NCBI RefSeq assembly: GCF_030272615.1
Contig: NC_081410.1
Span: 574,766,263 to 574,830,262 of the forward strand
DNA: 64,000 bases
Direction: 5' to 3'
From: Cryptomeria japonica
Lineage: Eukaryota > Streptophyta > Pinopsida > Cupressales > Cupressaceae
The notes beneath the pieces are model-generated. The model worked only from the letters and a program-made list of their open reading frames with translations. It searched no databases and was not told where the DNA came from. Shown piece by piece: positions 1 through 11,525 of this stretch; positions within the stretch are counted from its first letter, which is position 1; every line of letters begins with the position of its first letter. Position numbers and translations under genes: made by a program.

Positions 1-297
1 TATGGAATTTAAATCCCATAGATGGCTTGTAATTTGAATTTTTATTGTCATGACATATTCACATTTTGAAACTTGAATATTATCTTTTTTGCAAATTATG
101 AATATGATATTAGACTTTAGTTATTAGTTTATTGATAACATTTGCGATATATGGATATTTATTGGCATTGGCAATTATGGATTTATGATTTATGATTTAT
201 GATTTATGTATGGAAAGTCACATTGTATATTTTATTTTTGTATGGATATATATAATATATGTATATATATAAATTTATAATTAATATATGTATATAT
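1..297. other. AT-rich sequence, no gene seen
   Basis: Very AT-rich, with short iterations such as GATTTAT around 185-207 and TATATA runs at 248-298. No coding potential is seen. It resembles the AT-rich 3' flank that follows hAT transposase genes elsewhere in this window, but that likeness is weak. Confidence 0.4.
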
Positions 298-300
298 GTA

Positions 301-400
301 CGGATGAACCCGTACCCGTACCCAAGAATTTTTTTTTTTGCCGAACTCGCGAATTCCGTACCCAAACCCGAACCCGAATCCGAACCCGAACCCGAACCGG
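301..400. repeat. CGTACC / CCCGAA hexamer patch
   Basis: Short tandem hexamers CGTACC (about 2-3 units at each end of a poly-T run) followed by about six CCCGAA/CCGAAC units up to 400. On the minus strand this reads as alternating Arg-Val codons fused to the end of the neighbouring degenerate reading frame, so it probably joined that frame by insertion. The unit differs from the plant telomere repeat (TTTAGGG). Clustered GC-rich hexamers of this sort occur in subterminal regions of hAT transposons, so a truncated hAT end is one explanation (inference). Confidence 0.6.
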
Positions 401-403
401 TAA

Positions 404-3162
404 CTTAGGTCTCAAGAGTTGATCAATGTACCCCTCTGCTTGTTCAGCACAAGCTCGATACATGTTCTTTTCAGCTGTTATTTCTTCAAGTTGCCTGAGC
501 ATGTTCTGTACTGAATCCTTGAATTCCTCCTTTTCCTGTTCCTTAGTGGCTCGTCCAATGGGGACAATCGTGATGCTATAATCAGCCAGTGTAATCTGAT
601 CTGCTGGCTTGTCTACAGGCGGGGTGGCGATATGAAGGGTACGTTTCCTTTGCTCATCTTTGGTTATTCTAGAATATGCCTTGGGCTTTTTCTTCCCCTT
701 GGGCTTAGCTTGGTCTATACGTGAGAAGATGTCCTCCAAATTGATGGGTGGCTTGGTGGTGGCCTTGCGTTGAGCTCGGGCAATTAACCATTCTTGAGGT
801 ACAGTTTGGGCTGATGCTATGGTTAAATTGGCACTTCGTTCTTTGATGTTTTCAGCCCGCTCATCGCATATTTGATGCTAAGTGTCAAGTTCCTTGCTCG
901 CAGCCGAATTCTCTCCTTCATTGAATAATTGCCTAGTATTTTCATGTGATGGTTGTTCCTCAGTCTTTTTAGGCTCGTGGGTTTCATCTGTCCTTTGCTC
1001 TCCTTCAACAGTGGAGTCATCCTTGGTAGTATTATGGAGCTGCAATTCATGGCGGCTCTGCTGGGTGGTTCATGCAACTCAATCCCCTGAGTGGATGGAA
1101 TCTCTCCTTCCTCAACTTGGTTATCAGGTTTGGCTGGTTCAATGGCTCTTAGCTCGACATTTAGCATGTCGGGTGCAGGAGGATCATCAACTCCAGATGC
1201 GTCAATATCACTCTGGGAAGGCGAAGCAAGTATATAATCCAGTTCAACTACATCATCAGACGATCTGGGGTCTTTTGATGATGAAGTGACCTCTGGTCTC
1301 CTAATAGGGATCTTTTCCCTTCTTGTTCTTTTGGATGTCCGAGTTCCTCTGCTAGCCTTAGCCTTCTTTCTTTTCTCAGGCTTTTCGATCTCTTCTTTAG
1401 GTGCACTGGAAGTTCCCTCATCTTTGGAGGACTGAGAATCAAGGTTACCCATCAAGTGGTAGGTGAACTGGACTCCCTTGTGTATCAGTCGCTCAATTTG
1501 CTGGAGCAACCACTGGTCAGAATATCTTCCTGGGGCTGCCATAACCGCCTCAAAATCAGTGATTGGATCCTGCGACCAATCGATGCCTGGCAAAAGATGT
1601 CTTACCGCCTCAAATTCCCAGACTTGTAGGCAATTTCCTGAATCTGTTAGTTGATCTGGGACCTGACGGTATTCATAGAGTCGCATTTGCTGCACACTCA
1701 GCCTCAAATATTTGCGCCTCCGGACCTCATAGTCATCAGAGCAGTTCTTCCAGTAATCTTCAAATGATTCTTTTGCTTTGTATTGCCTGCCATAGGCCCT
1801 CTTTGCTAGATTGTCGTGATCGAAGCATTTCCTTGGAAAATGCTCTTGTAGGCCGTAGGAGGCTAGCTCTGCAAAGGATTCCTCTGCCTGGGATGGGTTC
1901 TTTAGATGGACATCCTGGTTGCCTATGATCATAGGGAACGCGAATCCAGACTGCTTCCTGTCTCTGAGTAAGCTGCTTGCCGAACGTGACTGCCTTGCAA
2001 CCTCCAGGAGAACTATCTTGTCGGCTGGGTACCACGGAAGTCGGAAAGGAGCACCCTCAAAGCTAGCTATCCGAATGTAGGAGAACCTTGGGAACTGGAT
2101 GAACCAAGCCCCATACCTCTATACTAGAATAGTAGCTTGCTCTGAGAGTCTTATGTGTAGTCCTCCCTGCATCAGCCTGACCAGGCGCATTGTGAAGGCG
2201 TCATTGACACGCTCGTACTGACCAACTACATAGGCAGGGCTGTTCTTCTCTCTTTGAGCTATGTCTTGATAGTGTAGCTGTGGATAACAATCGTATACCT
2301 TCACCTGATCAGGTCCATTCCCAATTTCACCTTTCATGATCAAACCCAGCAGGGGCTGGTTTCTGGTGAACATGTAGTCCAAATAGGAGTTCATAGTGAA
2401 GTACTTCTTCGTCTCAAGTTCTATCAGCTGAGTGTGGATGTTGTCGCTTATGATCTGGGCCCAATCAAACTTGGATTTCCCAGTGAAGACCTGTTCTGTG
2501 AAGTAAAACATCCATTCTTCAAAGTAATTGGATTGGGGAAGTCCCATAATCTTGCTGAGCAATGTGACCATGTCCCCATGCTCGTTGTGAAAGTCGATTC
2601 TAGGGGTCTGTTTCCCAATCCTGATAATTGGAGGTCTTCTCTCTTTGTACCACTCTTCATTTATTAGTGTTTTGCATTTGGCAGGGTTTACATCATACGC
2701 CGCCTGCGCTTCATCCACAGTTGTTGCTATGGGGTTGTTCGGGAAGGGAATGTCAAATGCGTCGCCAATGGCCTTAGGAGTGAAGTTAGCGAGGACCATG
2801 TTCTCGAGGAGCACCAATCTGGAGCTTGGTTGGTAATGCCGGGCAGCCTCTACAACTAACTCGTAGTTTTGTATTGCCGGGGGGAATCTTGCTGCCTGGG
2901 CAATGCCACTTTCCATCATCCGCCTAGGCCTGCCATAGGCGTTAGGGGAGAAAACACGCTTTTTGAAATCTTGAATATCAATATGGCCTAGGTTAGTATC
3001 ACCGACATTCTTCCAGACAGTCTGAACTTTCGATTCTCTCAGTCCCCCTCTTTAATACTGATACTTCATCCTTTCGACTCTGCGAGGGATGTTTGGCTTG
3101 GATGCTCGTGATGTCTCGGCTGTAGTAGGTGCCTTTGATGATTCTACCGCTGATTTAGGCAT
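404..3162 (-). pseudogene. degenerate long ORF of unrecognised family, probably repeat-borne
   Basis: A single reading frame can be followed from an ATG at 3162-3160 to about 404 (~920 codons). It is interrupted by TAA at 3052-3054, TAG at 2119-2121, TAG at 878-880 and one frameshift near 1050-1075. The N-terminal two thirds look globular, rich in Trp, Tyr and Phe, with motifs such as NYELVVEAARHYQPSSRLVL and FEEWMFYFTEQVF. The last third is low-complexity, with Lys/Arg clusters (KRKKAKASRG, KRTRREK), acidic Ser-rich stretches and a short predicted coiled coil (MLRQLEEITAEKN). No RT, integrase, protease or zinc-knuckle motif is visible, and I do not recognise the family. The layout (globular head, basic/acidic tail, coiled coil) resembles the unknown ORF in element D at 53.5-57.2 kb, though no alignable identity is evident by eye. 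The few disruptions suggest a fairly recent copy of a repeat-borne gene. Confidence 0.55.
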
Positions 3163-4569
3163 TTATCCTGCACAGTCGGACGTGGATTACGAGGCGATAT
3201 AAAGGGAGCGAAGCGAGTTAGATAAAGGATATGCCAACATACAAGGATCAATTTGAAAACTGAATTTAATGAACAACATGACACTTTAGCTAAAAGCCTA
3301 ATTGATTTAAACATGAATATTTATGAGGCTTTTCGATTGCGAATTTATACTTAGGCATTTTTAGGATCAATTTTCAAAATGGATGATGCTTTAAAATTTT
3401 CCAAAGTCTGAAAATGCGTTTCGGTTAATTTCTAGGAATAAATTCTGATTTAAATGCCTTGTGCAACTTCTTATAAACGGAAAAAAATGCGGTTTTTGAT
3501 TTAGTCAATTTAATTCATTTTGCACATACATCTATCCGATTTTGCATATATTTCGAATGATTTTGAGAGAGGCGGAGCGAACTTACCTAGCGAAAATGAA
3601 TGGTGTGAATTCGCACAACTTGCCTTGCAAGAATGAATTCCGAATTTTAAATGGGAGAGTCTGCAATTTGAATTTTAACGGTTAACTCCCTATTCTGGAT
3701 TCTCGCGCCTTAAATCTGGGGAGAGAAGTGCAAACTTAAACACTTTAGACACAGTGATTCTTACCTTGATGATTTTCGGAGAATGGGGGGGTTTTGAAGC
3801 ACTTTCACTTTGCGATTTGAATGGTGAACTTTGGGGTTGTTTGCAATGCTTCAAACTTTCACCTCGCGTTTTACCTTATGGCGATGAAAATGGGGGGGGG
3901 GGTTTATGGCGATTTTGCACTTACAAAGAAATGAAACCCCGCGATCCTATCCCTAGGCTAGGCGTATTTCGGCGGAAAGGAGGCAATTGCAAAGGGCTAA
4001 TAACTTACAAACTTCGTGATCTCCGCTTTCAACTTTGGCGTTTTTTTTTTAAATAAAAAAAAGGTTCTACTCTCCTTCAACAAACCTCCTCCCTATTGAA
4101 CACCTTGTCGAGCCTGGGCGTTTTGCTCCTTATAATAAATCGTGCCTTTTGCCCATACTTCGGGACTCTGGATGCTTTTGCAAACTCGTATAGCTTTTGC
4201 GATTTCCTTAGGGATGTTGAACTTCGGCGAATGAGGGAAAGTTTGCAAATTTTACCTTCAAACCTATTTCGCGATTCTCCCATAGGTTGCGAACTTCGGC
4301 GTTTTGGCATTTTGAAAATCCATTATACCATTTCGCAATTTACGCCTTAGTCGCAGACTCCGGGAATTAGAGGCTCCTTGAAAAGTTTAAAACTTTGCCA
4401 TTTACCCTTGTCATGCGAATTTCGGGGTTTTGGTGGAGTTTGCGAGCTTTTAAAACTTTTTAACTTTCGCCCTTTATGTTTACCCTATAATGCAATTTCA
4501 GCATTTGGGTGGGGTTTGTAAACTTTGGCGTTTTTTTCGCACTTTTCCTCTACTTCGGCATTTTATAGC
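3163..4569. other. upstream region with iterated TTCGGCG/TTTGCAAA motifs, no gene
   Basis: Lies directly upstream of the minus-strand degenerate ORF. From about 3770 to 4569 it carries loosely spaced copies of a motif close to AACTTYGGCGTTTT (near 4035, 4213, 4290, 4415, 4525 and 4555), mixed with GCGATTTTGC and TTTGCAAA. On the minus strand two GTAAG-type splice-donor-like sites occur (near 3580 and 3765), so a 5' untranslated exon is possible but unproven. A polypurine tract on the minus strand lies at about 4570-4615. It may be an LTR or 5' leader, but no TG...CA pair was found. Confidence 0.35.
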
Positions 4570-4869
4570 GTTTTGCAAAGTTCCTCCCCTATCCCTCTTT
4601 TTCCCCTTTTTTTAACCAAGAAGAATCTGCAGTCCTGCTGAAATAGTATCATGCAACTAAAACCAATCGATATGAGACTGTCAAAGTTTAGGGAACTCAT
4701 CCAGCAATTATCCATATCACCGTAAGTCCCCTTTGTGTTTCTAGCAAAACACATCAAACCACTGAGCAATCCCGCAATCAAGACCCGACAATCGAAACCT
4801 TGAGGTCGTCCCCTTTGATCAAACGAAAAACAACATTAGGGATTTCCTTATCTCAAGAGAGGATAGGAT

Positions 4870-6065
4870 ACTCAGCGAGTACATTCTATTCTGCGTTGGC
4901 CGGATGAAGTGGCAAGTCCAGCGATTTTAGACACGTCAACAAAACCAAATGCCATTAGTGGCAACATTAATAGTTCCCCAATACTCAGCCTCAATGGAAG
5001 ACAGAGTAATAGTAAACTAGTTCTTACTTGATCAACAAATAGGACTGGAACCAATTGAGATGCTGTAACCTAAAGTGAACATGTAATGTTTTGAGAATTA
5101 CCTGCCCATGAATTTGTATACCCCACCAAGTCAATACTAATGCCCATTGTGTAATAAATTGCAATACTATGAGTACTTTAATGTAATGAAGAATCTACTT
5201 GGTTGCCTTCTAGTGCAACTCATAGAGCTTTTGTAGACCATGCCCACAACATACGAAATATTAAGCCTCATGTGAGTCAAATAAATGAGGCTTTCTCAAT
5301 AAGATGTCAATATAAAGTACCATCAATTGGAATAGACTTGCACTAAGCCATGTGAAACTGCCAGAGCAAATGTTAAGCATACTTGGGCTATGCAATGGTG
5401 ATCTGGAAAGTAGACTAAGATATCTCAATCTTGAGAAAGTAATGCTATAGGCCCAAGTTTATTATAAAAAATCTGTCATGAATGGCAATCTTCAGTATTG
5501 GAATGGATGAACTCCCTATGTTCAATTGTCCATCAACATAGAGAACCAAAAAAAGGAGTGAATCATTTATTACAAAATGTAGACATTCAGATCTGAATAG
5601 AAATGAGAAAACCCAACCATTAGGAGGAAGAAATTCATCTTGGCATGCCAAGCCTAAGAGGCATGTTTCAGGCCATATATAGATTTCTTAAGTTAGTAAA
5701 CCAACGAAGAAACTCGTAGGAAACCCTATGGTTGCTCTGTGTATACTTCCTCAAGGTCTCACATATTTTTGGTGAACCTCCCAATGATTTGCTACAGTGA
5801 TAGCAAGTGTGAGTTGAATAAATTCATCTTTGCAACATATGGAAAGGTCTCAAAGTAATAAACACCAATACTGTAAGAAAAAAACCTTTGCAACCAAGTG
5901 TGCTTTCTAAAAATTTTGTTTGATAGATCCATTTGCATCCATACATGTTTTCTCCCTTAGTAAGATAGACAAGATCCAAGTATGGTTCCTAATCAAGGAA
6001 CTATACCTCCCTTGCATAGAAACATCCCATTGAGGAATGTTAGATGCTTTTCGTAAAGACCATGG
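4870..6065 (-). pseudogene. Ty1-copia reverse transcriptase-RNase H remnant
   Basis: Heavily frameshifted copia polyprotein read on the minus strand. From high to low coordinates it shows the RT start (IRNHTW-like near 5970), the segment equivalent to EEVYMEQPEGF (near 5725), KSIYGLKHA (near 5675) and a decayed YVDD region (near 5535). RNase H follows, with GYTNSWAG (near 5110) and LSSIEAEYWGTINVAT (near 4985). RT copies element RNA to cDNA and RNase H removes the RNA strand. Almost every segment sits in a different frame, so this is old. gag, protease and integrase are not visible, and no LTRs could be assigned. It abuts an hAT remnant at about 6066. Confidence 0.75.
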
Positions 6066-7400
6066 ATTAGATTGCAAGATATTCTCTCCAAGAGAATGAA
6101 GTATGATGCATATCTAGTCTCCATAGGCTTAAAAAATTTCTGCTTAGAGAAGATCCTAAAGAGTGCATGTGAAGTATAATGATTTCATATAAACATTTGT
6201 ACATCATTAACCACATCTTTGAACCATCTAATTTTTCCCATGTCTTTGAGTGCATTATTCATTGTATGCACACAACGAGTCCACCAAATATGCGTGTAGG
6301 CTACCTCAATCAATTTACTTGTAGCTTTGCATTTGTCACTACTTGCACCACATTCTTAGGCCCAATCTCGTCAATATAATCTCTAAGTATTTGGAACTGA
6401 AATTCAACATCCTGGCGATGCCTTGAACAATCAATAAACCTAAGGAAGTAATGACCCTTTGTACATGTGACATGATGTTGATGAGTGGACAATCTATTAT
6501 ATTTGTCCACCCATCCATGATTATTCTACATTCACTAGTGACCTAGGCACGTTTCATTTTCTCCATTTGAATAGTAATTTTGGAATAGTTTTTTTCCAAT
6601 ATTGTTGTCGTCAATTATGTCTCTTGTAGTGACACATATGATGGTCTTGCTTTGATTATTTTACCACAACCTCCTTATAATAAGGAGAGCTAGTCACACA
6701 GAATGGAATGCCATTGACAAAGAAGAATTTGCTAATAGCATCATTTGTCTCATGTTTGTTTGCATTGAATATTTTTGCCATTCTGTTTGCAACATCACTG
6801 GTGGTCGTTGTACTTTTCCCTTTAGGCTCTAATGTAGCTAATCTTGAACTAGATGGAAAAGCATAAGTAGATCGAGCTGAAATTCGTGGATTTGGGATAT
6901 TCCTAGTATTACTAGGAGTAGGAGTTGTTGCTCTCAATGATAAAGTGGTAGGGACAAGACTTTGGTCACCAGAACAAGACCACAATTTATTTATTTCAAT
7001 TCTTTTTTCAAGTGATTATCCACACAAACTCCGACATTCTTTCTAGTAGCATAGAGGAGGTTGCATTAACTAATGTGATGTTGCCTTGAAACTTAAGTTG
7101 CAAAAGTGACATTTCCAAAGCCTAGTTCTCTTTGTTGATGAAATAGGTTTTGATTGCAATTTACTAGTACCTTGTTTTAAAGGTGACTTCTTATCAAAAG
7201 GCCCCTTGGCAAAATCCTCTAACAATTTGGAAGGCAACTAAAATGTGCACTGCTAATAGAATTAGTTGCGTCAAAGACCCCTCATTCATACTTAGCGATT
7301 TGATTGAACCCCCATAGACTTGGTGTTCCACTTCATCCCTCCGTTGTGAGAAGAACTCATGGTGGCATTGCAAGAAACAAAATTTACGGTTACCATACAT
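6066..7400 (-). pseudogene. hAT transposase remnant (BED finger, DUF659-type)
   Basis: Minus-strand segments recall a plant hAT transposase: a BED-type zinc finger piece (NRKFCFLQCHHEF, near 7370), then KFFFVNGIPFCV (near 6720), IIMDGWTN (near 6520), FLRFIDCSRHRQDVEFQFQI (near 6430) and IGPKNVVQVVT (near 6340). A decayed METRYASYFI stretch follows near 6110. These are the DUF659 and catalytic-core landmarks of hAT enzymes, which cut and paste DNA with 8 bp target duplications. Stops and frameshifts separate the pieces, and the C-terminal hAT_C dimerisation domain is missing where copia sequence begins. It is more diverged than the hAT-2 copy at 19.4-22.2 kb and clearly a different family. Confidence 0.75.
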
Positions 7401-8199
7401 GTCTTAATGTCATTAAATTACTAAATAATAAATTATGCATAGGCTCAAGATACAAGGATTTTCTTTTTGTTTTTCTTACTCTAGTTTGCACAAAATGCAA
7501 AAGCAGAGCATAAACAAAAATATGAGTTCTTTTCTTCAGCCTTCATTGAACAAGTATTCCTTTCTTATTTTTCTTACTTCAGGTTGCACAAAGCAAAGGA
7601 TACACAAAAGAAGAAATCCTCATTTGACTTGTAAAACTAAATTTTTGTTGTTAAATTTCTCATAAAAAAATTGTGTAAATTTGCAAAAGAAACATAACTC
7701 CTAAACAGTAAAATATTGTTATTAAATTAGAAATTTTAAAATTTGATCATGATTCATTATTCAATGGTTCATTTGTGAAACTAAAACATTAAATTTAAAT
7801 TGAAATTTGTAACAATGTAAACACCTAATTAACTACTATATTTGTCAACTAATACTAGTTATTTAGTAATTAGTTACTATATTGAACAATGAAAAAAATG
7901 AAAACAAAAGACAATTATGAAGGAAACCTACCTTAAAGCTTGAATAATGCTTTGAAACCTTTAATTCAACGATGGATTGATGTCACTCTTTACACTTGCT
8001 CTTCCTCTTACTGTTCCTCAATCCTATTCCCTTGCAATCCTTTTCACCCGTGTAGCTTGATATTGCAACTTTCAACTTTTATGGTGAAACTTGGAAATGA
8101 TTTAAAATGAGACTTAAATGCCTGATTATTGATTTTTTGTGAGAGTTTAGGGTTTGGTTGGGGTCTGTAGGCCACTAGGGTTAGGGTTTGGGACACAAT
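7401..8199. other. AT-rich flank of hAT remnant, no gene
   Basis: AT-rich sequence upstream (in minus-strand sense) of the hAT zinc-finger segment. It likely holds the 5' leader of that element. Nothing else was recognised. Confidence 0.4.
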
Positions 8200-8555
8200 T
8201 CTAAAATACATTTTGATTTGAAAAAAAGGAACTTATTATTCCGTTGGGGATGGTTGGAAGTCCTTGGGATGGTTAGGAGTTTCTTGGGGGTCCCTTGGAC
8301 ATCTCGGGGATGTCGAGTCCTCAAGTTGTCTCCAAATCTGGAGTATGTCCTGGAATGTCCTCAAGTCCTGGTTGGTAGTTGTGGGATGGTGGGGAATGCC
8401 CTCTCCAAGTCCCCACATCCCAAGAATAGGGGGGATTTTTGTGGGGTATGCGTCCCCATGGAACATTGTATCAAATGTCCTTTAGATGCTAAATTTTCCT
8501 ACACAAAAAAAGATTGATTGGTGATAACGAAAAAGGGGATTTGAGGGTGGGGGAC
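8200..8555. repeat. G-rich subterminal repeat patch (probable hAT end)
   Basis: An abrupt G/C-rich patch containing many GGGGAT/GTCCTC/CCTTGGGA-type hexamers in both orientations between 8245 and 8460, next to the hAT remnant. Clustered short motifs in both orientations are typical of hAT subterminal regions that bind transposase. Its end (8455-8530) is partly repeated at about 11525-11600, beyond the next inserted element. Exact terminal inverted repeats were not found. Confidence 0.5.
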
Positions 8556-8560
8556 ACATC

Positions 8561-11520
8561 TGTAATGTCCCTTGTCAATTAAAATATCCGATCTAAAAAG
8601 TGAAAATTCTTTAAAGACTTCTTTATTAAAAACTTGCAAACAACATAAACAAGCAAATTGGCTAAGCAGAAATAAACCCTCAAAACCTTCATGAAACTAA
8701 TATTAAATGATTATAACAGATTTGAATCATGAAAATACATCATTTTTGCTGTCTTATACTGCAGCAAACAGCAAATTACATCTGCTGCAACTCCTTACAA
8801 AGCAGGAAGCAAAATGAAGCCCAAACAGACATTGAACTCTACCCAACTTGCAAAGAAACTCACTAAACTCCACATCAAATTTATTTATGATAAAATAACA
8901 GCGAATTTAATGAAATAGCAGTAAAGCCACGTCCACAAAGCTGCCATAAACTTCTACAACAAATAGAATGCTCAAACCCCAAAATATTACACTTCTAACG
9001 ACTGGAATTGTAATGTCCCCTTTTTGGGATGATATGGTTTATGATTGGATTAGCCTATTATTGGCACTCGTAGGCTAAGACTGACGGTGAGAGGGTCCCA
9101 ATTGGCAATGCAGGAGGCTTATTCCCATTCCGGAAGTCAGAAGTGTTAAGGAATGCTCTTCGTTTGGTTCAATTTGGCACAATTACTATTTATAGTAAGT
9201 GACTATTTCAGGAAAGTCAGGGTTACGAATTATAGCAGGGCACCTGAACATGCTATGATTGCAATGCACAGTTGGTTTGATTAGATAATGAGGCATTTAC
9301 TATTTATAGTAAATCAATGGTTGTTAGAGAGGGATCCTTACTATCTTTAGTAAGGCAGTTGGATGCGTAGTGGGAACAATGGTTGACCTCTAGGTTAGGA
9401 CGGGACAAAGAGATAATGAGTAATTAATGAGATATTAAAATTATAATGGCATTTAATGATATTATTTGTTAATGATTATATTATAAAGTTATTTAACTTT
9501 ACAAAATGTCATTAAGAGTGTGGGGCCATTATACCATTAAATGACTCTCTGATATGTTGACATAAGGTGGGGGTTAAAATGTATTTAAGTCATTTTCATA
9601 AAGTGACTTTATAAATTGACAATATAAAGTCACTTTAATTCATAAAGGTCTCCAGCTTGTTCGAGAAGCTACTTCATAAGGAGGAATTAAAAGTAAAGAA
9701 TGTTTTATCCCACGTTGCTAAAAGTACAAGCATTCACCGACTTGAGAACCTATATGAGCAAGGCTATCCTTTCATTTGAGGCAAGTTATGAGAATTGGAT
9801 ATTGAAATTATTTCTCCAATGTTGCTGGAAATCAGTGACTGGATATTCTAAAGAGGAAAACCCTTGGAATTAGTGAAGGCTGGATGGAAACCCATTCCTT
9901 CAAGATTGGTGAATTTAAATAGAGTTCACATCTGGATTAATAGTGGGATTTTTGGAATCGAATAAGCAGACAAAGGGCTACCTCTTGCAGTCAAGGTGTC
10001 CATCTATTGCTGGCAGTAGTCCATGATACAAAATGAGAACTGGACGTCCATCTACAGGCAGAGTTCTATCTTCTTCTCATTTGCATTTTGACAAGGATTG
10101 TTTCTTTGCTGGACATTGGCATTAGAGGAGTTTAGAAGCAGCGATTAGGAAGAGGCAAAAATCAGAACATAAAGTCATATATGTATAGGTGCATTTGTTT
10201 CACCAGCAGTCTATGCATTCATCATTACATTTCCCCTGTCTGAAGCGAATCGTTTGACAAGGATTATTTCTTTGCTGGACATTGGCATTAGAGGAGTTTA
10301 GAAGCAGCGATTAGGAAGAGGCAAAAATCAGAACATAAAGTCATATATGTATAGGTGCATTTGTTTCACCAGCAGTCTATGCATTCATCATTACATTTCC
10401 CGTCTGAAGCGAATCGTTTGACTGGTTAAACATTTATGAAGTGAAGTGGTATTGAAATCTGGACACATAAATGACTGTTATATGTTAGTAGTTGATGATA
10501 AGTCTGCTCTTACATGGAAGTCTGAATATGTTGCTAGTCTGCAATATGTTTGTCAAAATGTCACAATAAAGTACAAGGTTCTGAAATTAGTTTTCTTGCC
10601 AATTATTTGTGATAATGCTGATGTAAGGTTGGATAATTGGTGAAGCTTACTTGGACTTAGGTGTTTGGATTTATGCTTTTGCAATACAAGTAATTATGTT
10701 TGATTTCTATTATCACACTAATGTTTGACAGAATTCCTATGAAAGGCATTTGTATTTTGTAATGTGTTTTTGCCTCAAGAACTCAGGAAATCTCTGAGCA
10801 GACCTTGAATACCAACTGTTTGACGAAACGTCTATGAGACCAAACTGAAAATTTTGACAGAATAGTTGGAACTCGCAGGGGTTCCTACAGAAATCCTCCT
10901 GCAAACAAACTGCAAATAATCTGAAGAAATCACAAACTGTTCAGCACATGTAATCTCTGTATGAGATTACTCTCTAGTAATCTTCTGATTCCCACCCTTA
11001 GATCCCCTAGTAATCCTCTGACTCTTGTCCTTAGATCACTTGGAAACTTTGAACATCCCGTCTCTCCATTTGTTTGACAACCATTGAAGAACAAGCAAAG
11101 CTTGGTTACATTCTGCAAAATGTGAATAAATTGCAAAAGCCCCCATTTCTCAATATATGAAATCCAAACTCAAACCAAAATGGGTGCTGAAATCCAATGC
11201 CAAGATTGGAAGGAATCTTGCATGTGAAGGAAATATTAATATGCATTTTATGGCAACTGCAATAAGAATCATTACAAAGCCACTAGATGCAAAAGATACC
11301 CAAAGATGCCAAGGAAACTTTTCAAAAGCCCATGTCTACCATATGAGGATATTAATGTAATATTTATTTGTTCAAGATATAAGAATTGCATCAAAACAAA
11401 TAAAGTATTAAATTAATATTATTTTTCTTCGACTGTCTTGAGACCCCAACTTACTATTTTTGGACAATGGGACTTACTGTATTTAGTAAATTGCTATTTT
11501 TGAAAAAAAGGGACATGACA
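8561..11520. mobile_element. LTR-like inserted block with short terminal inverted repeats
   Basis: Begins TGTAATGTCCC and ends GGGACATGACA, so the ends are near-perfect inverted repeats bounded by TG...CA. It is flanked by ACATC (8556-8560) and GCATC (11521-11525), a 5 bp target duplication with one mismatch. The same terminal style (TGTCATGCCC...GGGACACTACA) marks the solo LTR at 12654-13459. No coding domain is visible inside. A second TGTAATGTCCCC start at 9009 suggests a further element nested inside, but its far end was not located. The block may be an LTR interrupted by another insertion. Confidence 0.55.
10088..10417. repeat. 166 bp tandem duplication
   Basis: Two adjacent near-identical copies, 10088-10253 and 10254-10417, both starting TTGACAAGGATT and ending GCGAATCG. 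They differ by very few bases (for example a 2-base indel in the CCCCTGTC/CCCGTC run). The high identity points to a recent local duplication within the 8561-11520 block. Confidence 0.85.
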
Positions 11521-11525
11521 GCATC

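Noticed and set aside
301-400. Interstitial telomere repeat
   Set aside because: The unit is CCCGAA, not CCCTAAA.
8188-8517. Overlapping open frames on both strands, 73-109 codons
   Set aside because: They follow the G-rich subterminal repeats; no motif and no start context.
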